This document shows, piece by piece, positions 1 to 7,037 of a stretch of DNA of 41,162 nt. The stretch spans positions 1 through 41,162 of the forward strand of contig DMZI01000053.1 in NCBI GenBank assembly GCA_003485325.1, written 5' to 3'. A model generated the notes under the pieces. That model saw only the letters and a program-made list of their open reading frames with translations, had not been told where the DNA came from and searched no databases. Source of the stretch: Desulfotomaculum sp. (lineage in GTDB: Bacteria; Bacillota; Desulfotomaculia; Desulfotomaculales; Nap2-2B). Positions within the stretch are counted from its first letter, which is position 1, and every line of letters starts with the position of its first letter. Made by a program: the position numbers and the translations under genes.

Positions 1-134
1 ACCCTGTAAAAACAAGGAGCGGTATGGATACGTCCCGCCTTCCGGGTAAGCCCGCACGGGCGCTCGGGTCGGTCCTCAGCGTTGCACTAGCTTGCCGTGT
101 GATAAAGCAAGGTTAGTATAGCATAAATACCTGT
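1..134. other. GC-rich unassigned segment at window edge
   Basis: The first ~110 bases are much richer in G+C than what follows. Read in frame 3 they stay open to a stop near 117, so this could be the end of a coding or repeat unit cut by the window edge. Part of it (about 60-95, a run of CTCGG/TCGGTC/CTCAGCG words) loosely resembles the inside of the inverted-repeat element at 9380-9557. No RNA family or protein was recognised. Confidence 0.2.
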
Positions 135-210
135 TTGATTGAAATTCCGAAAACCCTAATTGTCCTTGACAAAACTTTGTTTTTGTTTTGTGACCGCTAT
201 AATATACTCA

Positions 211-239
211 TTGACATATGCCACTATATACGGTACTAT
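211..239 (+). promoter_or_regulatory. Candidate hicAB promoter
   Basis: TTGACA at 211-216 and TACTAT at 234-239 are separated by 17 bp, close to the sigma-A consensus. The predicted start point near 246 leaves almost no leader before the hicA ribosome site. A perfect TATAAT at 198-203 lies a little upstream but has no good -35 at the right distance (the TTGACA at 166-171 is 26 bp away). Either could drive hicAB. HicB normally represses its own promoter, so an operator is likely here. Confidence 0.55.
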
Positions 240-259
240 TACAAAGAGGTGCGGGCGCA

Positions 260-505
260 ATGGGTAAGCTCGAAAAACTCCTGCAAAAAATTAAAAACAA
301 CCCCAAGCAGGTCAGGTTTGACGAACTGGACAAGATTCTGATTAGGTCGGGCTTCGAAAAAAGACAGCCAAGAGGCGGCTCAAGCCATTATTACTACACT
401 AAAGGCCCTTTAATGATATCTGTCCCCTACCGTCAGCCATATATATTAACCACCTATGTTGTGGCTGCAATAAAAATCCTCGAAAGGATGGGCGAAGATG
501 ACTAA
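260..505 (+). CDS. hicA: HicA-family mRNA interferase toxin
   Basis: An 81-residue protein with the single double-stranded-RNA-binding-like HicA fold. HicA toxins cleave mRNA independently of ribosomes and need one catalytic histidine; here it is His43, in the conserved G-G-S-S-H context followed by YYY. The ATG at 260 is preferred over an earlier in-frame ATG at 218 because AAAGAGG lies 10 bases before it and the resulting length fits the family. It overlaps hicB by 8 bases, the usual toxin-first arrangement of this system, so the two are translationally coupled. Identification rests on the motif, the length and the HicB partner; confidence is high. Confidence 0.9.
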   Translation: MGKLEKLLQKIKNNPKQVRFDELDKILIRSGFEKRQPRGGSSHYYYTKGPLMISVPYRQPYILTTYVVAAIKILERMGEDD

Positions 506-863
506 AAAAAACCTTGAATATTATCTTGGGCTACCTTACAAGATAGTTCTTTACCCCGCCGAAGAAGGCGGCTACGCCATTGAAATTCCGGAGCTTCCCG
601 GCTGTGTCAGCCAGGGGCAAACCCTGGAAGAGGCATACGAAATGATACAAGACGCAAAAAAGGGTTGGATTGATATAGCTTTGCAAAATGGAAATCCAAT
701 TCCTGAACCGGCCAGGGCGGAAGAATACTCCGGTAAGTTTAATATCCGTATGCCCAAATCCCTTCACCGCATCCTTGTCGCAAAAGCAAAAGAAGAGAAA
801 GTCAGCCTTAATCAATACATTAATTATCAATTAGCCCGCGGGGTCGGATATCCTGTTAAGTAA
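498..863 (+). CDS. hicB: HicB-family antitoxin
   Basis: 121 residues. The N-terminal half (about 12-65) has the degenerate RNase H-like HicB fold, with the typical stretch EGGYAIEIPELPGC and later TLEEAYEMIQDA. The C-terminal part (about 82-118: RMPKSLHRILVAKAKEEKVSLNQYI) is a ribbon-helix-helix DNA-binding domain. It should bind and neutralise HicA and repress the operon promoter. The start codon lies inside the end of hicA. A weak hairpin with AACGG/CCGTT arms followed by T-rich sequence near 897-922 may end the transcript. Confidence 0.9.
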   Translation: MTKKNLEYYLGLPYKIVLYPAEEGGYAIEIPELPGCVSQGQTLEEAYEMIQDAKKGWIDIALQNGNPIPEPARAEEYSGKFNIRMPKSLHRILVAKAKEEKVSLNQYINYQLARGVGYPVK

Positions 864-1024
864 GATGAGTTCTCCCAATCAGTGTGGGTAAAGAAGGAAC
901 GGGAAAAGTTATTACCGTTTCTTTTATAGAAAATAGTCATAGCAATTGTATAGAGGGATAACCATTTACTTGTAAATATATAAACTAAGAAAAGCAGGCA
1001 CAAGGCTGTTTTAAGGAGAGGGTT

Positions 1025-1231
1025 ATGGACGGAAAAGAACGAATGAATATTAAACCAGGGACACGCGTTTTGATTATTCAAAAACAAGATCAGCGAACCG
1101 GAAAGACAACCGAGGGGGTAGTTGAAACCATTCTCACCAGGTCGGCCGCTCATCCACATGGTATAAAAGTCAGACTTGTAGGCGGCCTGGTGGGAAGGGT
1201 TAAGCAGATCGTTCCTGAAGGAGAACGCTGA
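1025..1231 (+). CDS. ywbE: YwbE family protein
   Basis: A 68-residue protein matching the small conserved YwbE family (DUF2196): the signature reads KPGTRVLIIQKQDQRTGK, then a V-x-x-ILT stretch and HPHGIKVRL, ending in a GLVGRVKQI strand. The biochemical role of the family is not established; the fold is predicted to be a small beta barrel. AAGGAG sits 8 bases before the ATG. The stop codon shares one base with the start of the next gene (TGATG), so the two are coupled. It appears to open a transcription unit that continues into trpB and trpA. Confidence 0.8.
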   Translation: MDGKERMNIKPGTRVLIIQKQDQRTGKTTEGVVETILTRSAAHPHGIKVRLVGGLVGRVKQIVPEGER

Positions 1232-1569
1232 TGAACATTCAAATATTTGGCGCAGTGAAATGTTTTGACACTAAGAAGGCGGAGCGGTATTTTAAAGAAA
1301 GAAATATTAAATTTCAATGGATTGACCTTTATAAATATGGATTGAGTAAAGGTGAGTTTGCCAGCGTGAAGGCTGCAGTCGGCCTGAATAATTTATTCAA
1401 CCAGGAAACAGGCGAATATAAGAAGCTCAATCTTCAATTTATTAGCAGCGCCGGTATGAGGGAGAAAATACTTTTAGAAAACCCCAGGCTTTATAAAACT
1501 CCGATTGTCCGAAACGGCAGGCAGGCCACGGTTGGCTATCAGCCTGACGTGTGGAAGGACTGGGAGTAG
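1231..1569 (+). CDS. ArsC/Spx-like thioredoxin-fold protein
   Basis: 112 residues with the ArsC/Spx/YffB fold. The N-terminal motif G-A-V-K-C-F-D-T-K-K-A carries one cysteine (Cys11), the position of the catalytic cysteine in ArsC and of the first redox cysteine in Spx. A second nearby cysteine is absent, so it is not a CXXC Spx type. The C-terminus has the expected TPIVRNGRQATVGY segment, which holds the conserved cis-proline and arginine region. Family members include arsenate reductases, but many are reductases of unknown substrate, so a specific activity is not claimed. It is coupled to ywbE and precedes trpB by 26 bases. Confidence 0.75.
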   Translation: MNIQIFGAVKCFDTKKAERYFKERNIKFQWIDLYKYGLSKGEFASVKAAVGLNNLFNQETGEYKKLNLQFISSAGMREKILLENPRLYKTPIVRNGRQATVGYQPDVWKDWE

Positions 1570-1595
1570 GCCATAACAAAAAGGGAGAGTTAGAT

Positions 1596-2780
1596 ATGTC
1601 AAAAGGACGGTTTGGAATCCACGGGGGACAATATATTCCCGAGACTTTAATGAACGCGGTAATCGAGCTGGAAGAGGCATACAACCACTTTAAGGACCTT
1701 CCTGACTTTAAAGAGGAATTGGAGGATTTGCTCAAAAATTATGCGGGGCGGCCTTCGCTGCTTTATTACGCGGAAAAAATGACCAGGGATCTGGGCGGCG
1801 CCAAGATCTATCTCAAGCGGGAAGATCTTAATCACACCGGCTCACACAAGATCAACAATGTTCTTGGACAGGCGCTTCTTGCCAGGCGGATGGGCAAGTC
1901 CCGGGTAATTGCTGAAACGGGCGCAGGACAGCATGGCGTTGCCACAGCAACCGCTGCCGCGCTGATGGGCTTAAAATGCGAAATATACATGGGAAAGGAA
2001 GACACCGACCGCCAGGCGCTTAATGTTTACCGCATGGAACTGCTGGGCGCAAAGGTGCATTCAGTTACCAGCGGCACTCAAACACTGAAAGATGCGGTGA
2101 ACGAAACAATGCGTGAATGGACGGCGCGGGTTGAGGATACTCACTATGTGCTTGGATCAGTAATGGGACCGCATCCCTTTCCGACCATCGTGCGCGATTT
2201 TCAAAGCGTGATCGGCCGCGAAGTTAAACAGCAGATGCTGCAAAAAGAGGGCAGGCTGCCTGATGCGCTAATTGCCTGTGTCGGCGGCGGCAGCAATGCG
2301 ATAGGGCTTTTTTATGATTTTATCGGGGATCCCGGTGTCCGCCTGATTGGCTGCGAGGCAGCGGGACACGGCATCGACACGGATAAAAACGCCGCCACAA
2401 TGGCAACCGGAACGGTAGGCATCTTCCACGGGATGAAGTCCTATTTTTGTCAGGATCAATATGGTCAGATTGCGCCGGTTTATTCCATTTCAGCCGGGCT
2501 TGACTATCCGGGTATAGGTCCCGAGCATGCCTATCTGCGTGATACAGGCAGGGCGGAATATGTGCCGGTTACCGACAACGAAGCGGTGGAAGCGTTTGAA
2601 TACCTCTCGCGTGTCGAGGGAATTATTCCCGCAGTCGAAAGCGCGCACGCGATTGCCTACGCCAGAAAAATCGCTCCTGCCATGTGCAAGGACAAAATCC
2701 TGGTAGTTAATCTTTCAGGCAGGGGCGATAAAGATGTCGCTGCGATAGCGCGGTACAGGAGGGTACAGATCTATGAGTAG
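1596..2780 (+). CDS. trpB: Tryptophan synthase beta chain
   Basis: 394 residues, standard TrpB1 length. It condenses indole with L-serine to give tryptophan, using pyridoxal phosphate in a TrpA2TrpB2 complex in the cytosol. The PLP lysine is Lys85 in GSHKINN; the catalytic glutamate is in AETGAGQHG; the phosphate-binding loop is VGGGSNAIG. An upstream in-frame ATG at 1551 is rejected because the ATG at 1596 has AGGGAGA 7 bases ahead and starts exactly at the conserved GRFGIHGGQY region. The last 8 bases overlap trpA. The unit is read from the ywbE side, not from the trp promoter at 3577, which lies downstream. Confidence 0.97.
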   Translation: MSKGRFGIHGGQYIPETLMNAVIELEEAYNHFKDLPDFKEELEDLLKNYAGRPSLLYYAEKMTRDLGGAKIYLKREDLNHTGSHKINNVLGQALLARRMGKSRVIAETGAGQHGVATATAAALMGLKCEIYMGKEDTDRQALNVYRMELLGAKVHSVTSGTQTLKDAVNETMREWTARVEDTHYVLGSVMGPHPFPTIVRDFQSVIGREVKQQMLQKEGRLPDALIACVGGGSNAIGLFYDFIGDPGVRLIGCEAAGHGIDTDKNAATMATGTVGIFHGMKSYFCQDQYGQIAPVYSISAGLDYPGIGPEHAYLRDTGRAEYVPVTDNEAVEAFEYLSRVEGIIPAVESAHAIAYARKIAPAMCKDKILVVNLSGRGDKDVAAIARYRRVQIYE

Positions 2781-3543
2781 GGTACAGCAGGCGTTTGCAA
2801 ACGGCAAAGCGTTTATTCCGTTTATCACGGCAGGCGACCCAAAGCTGGAAATAACTGAACAGCTGGTTATTAAGATGGCGGAGGAAGGAGCGGACCTGAT
2901 CGAGCTGGGCATTCCGTTTTCCGATCCGGTTGCGGAAGGAGTCGTGATCCAGCGCGCTGATGAGCGTGCGCTAGCAGGCGGTACAACCACCGACAAAATC
3001 TTTGGCATGGTACAGCGTATCCGTAAGGTATGCAGTGTTCCAATGGCGTTCATGACCTATGTGAATCCGGTTTTTACCTACGGCGCCGGCCTGTTTATGA
3101 AAAACTGCCGGGAGACCGGCATTGACGCCATAATTGTCCCTGACCTGCCGTTTGAGGAGAAAGAGGAGGTCATGCCCTATTGCTCCGAATTCGGCATTGA
3201 TTTGATCTCATTGATCGCGCCGACCTCCCGCGACCGCATCCGGATGATTGCCAGGGAGGCTCAGGGATTTGTTTACTGCGTATCCTCAATGGGTGTTACC
3301 GGAGTACGGAAGGAAATCACTACCGATGTAGGCGAAATGATTAGACTAGTTAAAGAGGTCAGGGATATTCCCTGCGCTGTCGGCTTCGGCATTTTCTCAC
3401 CTGAACAGGCGGCAAGGATGGCCGGGTTATCTGACGGCGTGATTGTGGGAAGCGCGATAGTAAAAATTGTAGAGCAGTACGGCGAGGGCTGTGTCCCCCA
3501 TGTTGCGGAATATGTACGGACGATGAAGAAGGCGGTTTCCTGA
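2773..3543 (+). CDS. trpA: Tryptophan synthase alpha chain, altered active site
   Basis: 256 residues, a TIM barrel that cleaves indole-3-glycerol phosphate into indole and glyceraldehyde 3-phosphate. The catalytic glutamate (Glu49 of Salmonella TrpA) is present as Glu44 in DLIELGIPFSDP. The second catalytic residue, Asp60 of the family, sits in the normally near-invariant ADGP motif; here the motif reads AEGV, so the Asp is Glu55 and the following Pro is Val. The phosphate-binding end (GFGIFSPEQA, IVGSAIV) is intact. The gene overlaps trpB by 8 bases. It is a full-length frame, but the substitution raises doubt about activity. Confidence 0.93.
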   Translation: MSRVQQAFANGKAFIPFITAGDPKLEITEQLVIKMAEEGADLIELGIPFSDPVAEGVVIQRADERALAGGTTTDKIFGMVQRIRKVCSVPMAFMTYVNPVFTYGAGLFMKNCRETGIDAIIVPDLPFEEKEEVMPYCSEFGIDLISLIAPTSRDRIRMIAREAQGFVYCVSSMGVTGVRKEITTDVGEMIRLVKEVRDIPCAVGFGIFSPEQAARMAGLSDGVIVGSAIVKIVEQYGEGCVPHVAEYVRTMKKAVS

Positions 3544-3576
3544 CACTTTTAAATAGTGAAGAATGTTCGATAATTA

Positions 3577-3605
3577 TTGACAGGATTTTCGGCAGTACAT
3601 ATAAT
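3577..3605 (+). promoter_or_regulatory. Consensus promoter of trpDCF segment
   Basis: TTGACA (3577-3582) and TATAAT (3600-3605) with exactly 17 bp between them: a full match to the sigma-A consensus. It starts just after trpA and would begin transcription near 3612, giving a leader of about 140 bases before trpD. Confidence 0.8.
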
Positions 3606-3621
3606 TATAAAAACAATTGAA

Positions 3622-3719
3622 TAGTTTGTTTAGATGAGAAGAGTCAAGTAGAGTTTAGCTCTAGCTGAGCTTATTCGTATGTGTATTGACCAGGGCTTGC
3701 TAAAGGCTCTGGTTTTTTT
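3622..3719 (+). promoter_or_regulatory. TRAP-like trp leader: phased (G/U)AG repeats plus attenuator
   Basis: The leader carries NAG triplets in strict 5-6 base register: TAG 3631, GAG 3636, GAG 3641, AAG 3646, GAG 3651, TAG 3656, TAG 3662, GAG 3667, with a further TAG at 3622. TRAP (MtrB) binds about eleven (G/U)AG triplets spaced by 2-3 bases in Bacillus trp leaders. Immediately downstream is an intrinsic terminator (3690-3719). GAGTTTAGC (3651-3659), inside the repeats, can pair with GCTAAA plus CTC (3699-3709) in the terminator loop and 3' arm. That gives a mutually exclusive antiterminator, as in TRAP control. No Trp-codon leader peptide or T-box was seen. Confidence 0.6.
3690..3719 (+). 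terminator. Intrinsic terminator in trp leader
   Basis: An 8-pair stem (CCAGGGCT with GGCTCTGG, two G-T pairs) with a 7-base loop, followed by seven T residues at 3713-3719. It lies between the promoter at 3577 and trpD and so acts as an attenuator, not as a gene end. Confidence 0.85.
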
Positions 3720-3752
3720 GTTTTATAAAAATAAGAAAGGGAGTGGAAAAAA

Positions 3753-4604
3753 TTGATCCAAAACATTTTAAGTAAATTAACCGCCTAAGTAAATTAACCG
3801 CCAAAGTAGATTTAACGGCTGATGAAGCCTACAGTTTGATTCTTGCCATAAAAGATAACGAGTTAAGCGATGTGCAGATCGCAGGTTTTCAGGTGGCCCT
3901 GCTGATGAAGGGGCCGACTCTTACAGAAATAACCGCCATTGCCCGGGCCATGCGTGATAATTGTATTAGCGTTTCCCCAAAGGTCAGTGATGAGATCATG
4001 GATACCTGCGGTACAGGCGGAGGATTAAGCACCTTTAATATCTCCACTGCTCTAGCCCTGGTTGCCGCCGCTGCCGGTATTCCGGTGGCAAAACACGGCA
4101 GCCGCTCTATATCCAGTCTTTCCGGCAGCGCCGACGTTTTGGAAGCGCTTGGTGTGGAAATAAATCTCACTCCCAAGGGAATTGAGAAGCTGATTGAAGA
4201 AATTGGCATTGCCTTTATTTACGCTCCTCTGTTCCATCCGGTAATGCATGAAGTGCTGCCGCCGGACAGGCTCTTGGTATAAAGACCATTTTTTACACTA
4301 TTATCGGCCCGCTGATCAATCCGGCCAAAGCTTCGCGGCATATCCTGGGCGTTTACAAACCCGAGCTGTTGGACGATGTCTCACAGGTTGCCTTGTCTTT
4401 AGGCTACAAGCGAGCGCTGATTGTCCACGGCCTGGACGGCCTTGATGAAATTTCCCTGATGGGCGCAACCAGAATTAATGAAATACAGGACGGTTCAATC
4501 AAAACCTATGAAATATTTCCCGAAGATTCATTGACAATGGATCAGCCCAGGAAAAACTAAACCAGCTTATTACCGCTTCCCAGGATCTTAGATCGGCAGG
4601 CTAA
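3753..4604 (+). pseudogene. trpD: Broken anthranilate phosphoribosyltransferase
   Basis: TrpD joins anthranilate to PRPP. The gene starts at TTG 3753 (GGGAG nine bases before) but carries three lesions. (1) A perfect 17-bp tandem duplication (3769-3785, 3786-3802) creates a TAA at 3786; removing one copy restores frame into DLTADEAYSLIL. (2) A frame change near 4268-4280, after the PPDR stretch, is needed to enter the segment with GPLINPAKASRHILGVYKPELLDD. (3) Near 4530 the sequence jumps from KTYEIFPEDS to the true C-terminal end (NGSAQEKLNQLITASQDL, ending 4604), losing roughly 70 residues and the frame. The glycine-rich PRPP loop (DTCGTGGG) is intact. Lesions 1 and 3 are not homopolymer errors, so the gene is dead. 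Confidence 0.9.
3769..3802 (+). repeat. 17-bp perfect tandem duplication in trpD
   Basis: TAAGTAAATTAACCGCC occurs twice in direct succession. The second copy begins with an in-frame TAA. Deleting either copy restores the trpD reading frame. Confidence 0.97.
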
Positions 4605-4605
4605 A

Positions 4606-5319
4606 ATGGACAGGGCAAAAAGATTTTCCGCGACACTGTGGCGTAAATATAATTCCGGTAAGGTACCTGTAATTCCGGACATTAAATCCAGATCACCGCA
4701 GGAAGGCGACCTGCTGCTGGAACGCGACCCTGGCGCATACGCCCGAGCGCTGGCGGCGGCAGGAGCGCCGGCTCTTTCGGTGGTGACCGAACCCGAACAT
4801 TTCGGAGGCTCGCCGGAATTATTGAAGCGTATAACGCAGGCTGTTTCGCTGCCTGTCTTACGTAAAGATTTTATTAACAACAGCGCCCAGTTGGAAGAAA
4901 GTGTGGAACTGGGCGCCGCTGCGGTACTGCTTACCGTAAGTATGCTGGAAAAGGATCTGCTGTATAAGCTTGTTGAAGATGCTTTGGCTCTGGGCCTGGA
5001 GCCGCTGGTGGAAACCCATAATCAATCAGAGATAATTGCCGCTAACCGGCTCTGTTTGACTATGACAGGTATTAACAACCGTAATATTGTAAAGTTAGAA
5101 ATGGACGGAGGAGATGTAAGCAATACTGAAAAACTAACCGGCCTGGTAAGACCGGGGGTTTTAATTATCAGTGAAAGTTCTTTATCTTCCCCTAAAGATG
5201 TACAACGGGCCCTAAAGGCAGGCGCCCACGCGGTTCTGGTGGGAACCGCCATCCTGCAGGCCGAAGACCCTGTGGAAATGTTCCGCTGTCTTAGTGAATC
5301 AAGGATGGAAAATCTATGA
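4606..5319 (+). CDS. trpC: Indole-3-glycerol phosphate synthase, variant type
   Basis: 237 residues, a TIM barrel that closes the ring of CdRP to indole-3-glycerol phosphate. Key residues seen: Lys27 in PDIKSRSP (the general-acid lysine position), the lysine of LRKDF, the glutamate of LVETH, the asparagine of GINNRN, and Glu/Ser of ISESS. In most family members the first motif is AEIK; here it is PDIK, so the first catalytic glutamate is an aspartate. The usual N-terminal helix of about 30 residues is missing, but the start at 4606 follows the old trpD stop by one base and looks natural for this variant. The stop overlaps trpF as ATGA. Confidence 0.85.
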   Translation: MDRAKRFSATLWRKYNSGKVPVIPDIKSRSPQEGDLLLERDPGAYARALAAAGAPALSVVTEPEHFGGSPELLKRITQAVSLPVLRKDFINNSAQLEESVELGAAAVLLTVSMLEKDLLYKLVEDALALGLEPLVETHNQSEIIAANRLCLTMTGINNRNIVKLEMDGGDVSNTEKLTGLVRPGVLIISESSLSSPKDVQRALKAGAHAVLVGTAILQAEDPVEMFRCLSESRMENL

Positions 5320-6008
5320 CGCGAGTTAAGATTTGCGGTTTGATGAATGAAGAAGACGTTAACCTGTGTGTGAAAGCCGGAGCGCATACCGTAGGGTTTG
5401 TGGTAGATTACCCCGTACCGGTGCCGTGGAACCTGACCAAGGCCGAAGCCGGAAGACTGATTGAAAAGGTGCCTCCCTATGTCAGCTCCTGTGTGGTAAC
5501 AGGAGGAACGGTAGAGAATATCCTGGCCGCAGCTGAAGCCGTCCGTCCTGATCTGGTTCAGCTTCATTATCAAGAAATACTGCAGGAAATAAAAGAGCTG
5601 TCTCACCGGCTGAGCCGGCAGGGTATAAAAACTATTAAGGCTTTACGAATAGACAGTCACGGTAAGTGTGCTTTTGAGATTACCGATCCTGTTATTGCGG
5701 CACGGGCTCTTGCGGAGACTGAAATCTCTGCTTTACTGGTAGATTCCTATACCGATTTTCGACCTGGAGGCACAGGAGTTACCGTTGACCTGTCGGCATT
5801 TAAAGCTGTCCAGCAGGAGGTTGCTTTGCCGGTGATATTGGCCGGAGGGTTAAACCCGGCGAACGTCCTTCAAATTATTCATGAGGCTGACCCATATGCG
5901 GTAGATGTCCTGACTGGTGTAGAGGATGAGTTTGGAAACAAGGATCCGGATAAGGTGTACCAGTTCATGCGAATCATTAAAGAGTCAGAACTTAACAATC
6001 GGCCTTGA
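5316..6008 (+). CDS. trpF: Phosphoribosylanthranilate isomerase
   Basis: 230 residues, slightly longer than the usual 200-210. It performs the Amadori rearrangement of PRA to CdRP. The catalytic cysteine is Cys7 in VKICGL; the catalytic aspartate is in ALLVDSYT; the phosphate-binding glycines are in LAGGLNPANV, and the AVDVLTGVED end is typical. Start and trpC stop overlap by four bases (ATGA), so translation is coupled. Its substrate comes from TrpD, which is broken here, so trpF is probably idle unless a second trpD exists. Its stop codon lies inside the -35 box of the next promoter. Confidence 0.93.
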   Translation: MTRVKICGLMNEEDVNLCVKAGAHTVGFVVDYPVPVPWNLTKAEAGRLIEKVPPYVSSCVVTGGTVENILAAAEAVRPDLVQLHYQEILQEIKELSHRLSRQGIKTIKALRIDSHGKCAFEITDPVIAARALAETEISALLVDSYTDFRPGGTGVTVDLSAFKAVQQEVALPVILAGGLNPANVLQIIHEADPYAVDVLTGVEDEFGNKDPDKVYQFMRIIKESELNNRP

Positions 6009-6033
6009 TAGGCTAAAGAAATTTGTGTATAAT
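6005..6033 (+). promoter_or_regulatory. Promoter of the YefM/RelE-type pair
   Basis: TTGATA (6005-6010), 17 bp, TATAAT (6028-6033). The -35 box overlaps the trpF stop codon. Start point expected near 6040, before the Shine-Dalgarno AAGGAGG at 6049-6055. Confidence 0.75.
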
Positions 6034-6066
6034 ATCTTTAGATTAGGCAAGGAGGCCGGTTTTTTT

Positions 6067-6339
6067 ATGCCAAACATTAAATCCAGTACGGACTTAAGGA
6101 ACAACTATAATGAGATCTCGAAATTCTGCCATGAAAGCAGAGAGCCTGTTTTTATTACAAAAAATGGGCAGGGAGATTTGGCTGTTATGAGCATTGAGAC
6201 CTACGAGACGCTCAAAGGCAAACTCGAACTGTACCATCTGCTTGATGAAGGCAGGACGGCAGTAAAAGAGGGAAGAAAGCGTCCGCTTGAAGATGTAATG
6301 CGAGACATCAAGCAGGAGTTAATTGATGGCAAAATATAG
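6067..6339 (+). CDS. Phd/YefM-family antitoxin
   Basis: 90 residues. The N-terminal part (about 1-55: IKSSTDLRNNYNEISKFC, then EPVFITKNGQGDLAVMS, then ETYETL) is the YefM/Phd DNA-binding fold. The C-terminal tail is charged and probably wraps the toxin. It should repress its own promoter and neutralise the downstream RelE-type toxin. AAGGAGG precedes the ATG by 11 bases. The gene overlaps the toxin gene by 14 bases, as is common in such pairs. Confidence 0.9.
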   Translation: MPNIKSSTDLRNNYNEISKFCHESREPVFITKNGQGDLAVMSIETYETLKGKLELYHLLDEGRTAVKEGRKRPLEDVMRDIKQELIDGKI

Positions 6340-6640
6340 GATTGATGTATCGGAACCTGCCGAAAACGACCTGCGTGACATTGTCCGGTATATCTCTGCG
6401 CAGTTGTCAGCATCGATGACCGCATTGCAGATGATGGACACCGTTGAGGAAGCTATTATGGGTTTAGCGATCATGCCGCAAAAATGCCCTCCGGTGACTG
6501 ATGAACGGCTTGCAATGAGGGGATATCGAAAGCTGTTCGTAAAGAACTATATTGTCTTTTTTACGATAGATGAAAAATCAAAAGTAGTTGATGTTGAGAG
6601 AATTCTTTATGCAAGACGCGATTGGCGTCATATCCTGTGA
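6326..6640 (+). CDS. RelE/ParE-family toxin
   Basis: 104 residues with the RelE/ParE fold: YRIDVSEPAENDLRDIVRYI at the start, a central PVTDERLAMRGYRKLFVKNYIVFF stretch and the closing VDVERILYARRDWRHIL. The late arginine-rich segment R-D-W-R is the usual active-site region of RelE-type mRNA interferases; ParE members instead poison gyrase, and sequence alone does not settle which. The ATG at 6326, with AGGAG eight bases upstream, is preferred to the TTG at 6323. Confidence 0.88.
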   Translation: MAKYRIDVSEPAENDLRDIVRYISAQLSASMTALQMMDTVEEAIMGLAIMPQKCPPVTDERLAMRGYRKLFVKNYIVFFTIDEKSKVVDVERILYARRDWRHIL

Positions 6641-6841
6641 CGGTTAAAAAAGCACAGGAACTGAGCAAGGCTCTGCCTGCCAAAATAGTTACACCCTCAC
6701 ATAACCCGCACTTCATCCGCTGCCTATCGTCCGCCCGGCGACAGTATTTGGATCAGCGCCGAATAGGCAATAAATGTCTAACTTCTTGAACGCTATTTTG
6801 TTTAGAATATTTTTTTATAGCCCTCGAACATGTAAGTTTTT
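6641..6841. other. Gap without recognisable gene
   Basis: About 200 bases with no initiation signal or recognisable domain. One plus-strand frame stays open for some 50 codons from 6644 but has no start with a ribosome site and no family resemblance. It may be decayed sequence. Confidence 0.3.
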
Positions 6842-7003
6842 CTACGGTTTACAAATCCCACACGGTTCATATCCAGCCGCCAGGACATCTTCTTCGCTCT
6901 TAAACCAAATCTGATTTTCTGGTTTAATTTCTTGCGCATACCTGCAGTTAGGGTAGGGGTATTTATTAGGAAAATATTGGAACTGTACCATAGGTCTATT
7001 CAT
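6842..7003 (-). CDS. Small protein with Ada-like metal-site tail
   Basis: A 53-codon frame (ATG at 7003, second ATG at 6991). Residues from about 22 onwards resemble the Ada-type zinc-binding module found at the end of many small nucleases: N-C-R-Y-A, I-K-P-E-N, F-K-S-E-E-D-V-L-A-A-G-Y, then E-P-C-G-I-C-K-P at the C-terminus. Three of the usual four cysteine/histidine ligands are visible; the histidine normally four residues before the first cysteine is missing. No clear ribosome site was found, so it may be an orphan module, a remnant of a larger gene, or a weakly translated small protein. Confidence 0.5.
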   Translation of the reverse strand: MNRPMVQFQYFPNKYPYPNCRYAQEIKPENQIWFKSEEDVLAAGYEPCGICKP

Positions 7004-7017
7004 ATTATATGAATAGA
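6995..7017. promoter_or_regulatory. Perfect palindrome between divergent genes
   Basis: TCTATTCATA and its exact inverse TATGAATAGA, separated by TTA: ten-base arms in a 23-bp element. It covers the start codon of the minus-strand small gene and ends 20 bases before the plus-strand gene at 7038. It looks like an operator for a dimeric regulator. Confidence 0.55.
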
Positions 7018-7037
7018 TTGATTTTAAAGGGTGATGA

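Noticed and set aside
1..134. Structured RNA such as a riboswitch or SRP RNA at the window start
   Set aside because: No diagnostic sequence of any family I know was found; similarity to the repeat interior is only weak.
166..203. Promoter from TTGACA 166 and TATAAT 198
   Set aside because: The spacing is 26 bp; the 211/234 pair has 17 bp.
3606..3752. T-box or Trp-codon leader peptide in the trp leader
   Set aside because: The leader is too short for a T-box, and no small frame with tandem TGG codons was seen.
5022..5606. 194-residue open frame on the minus strand
   Set aside because: It lies opposite trpC and trpF, which have clear family motifs; no start signal and no domain.
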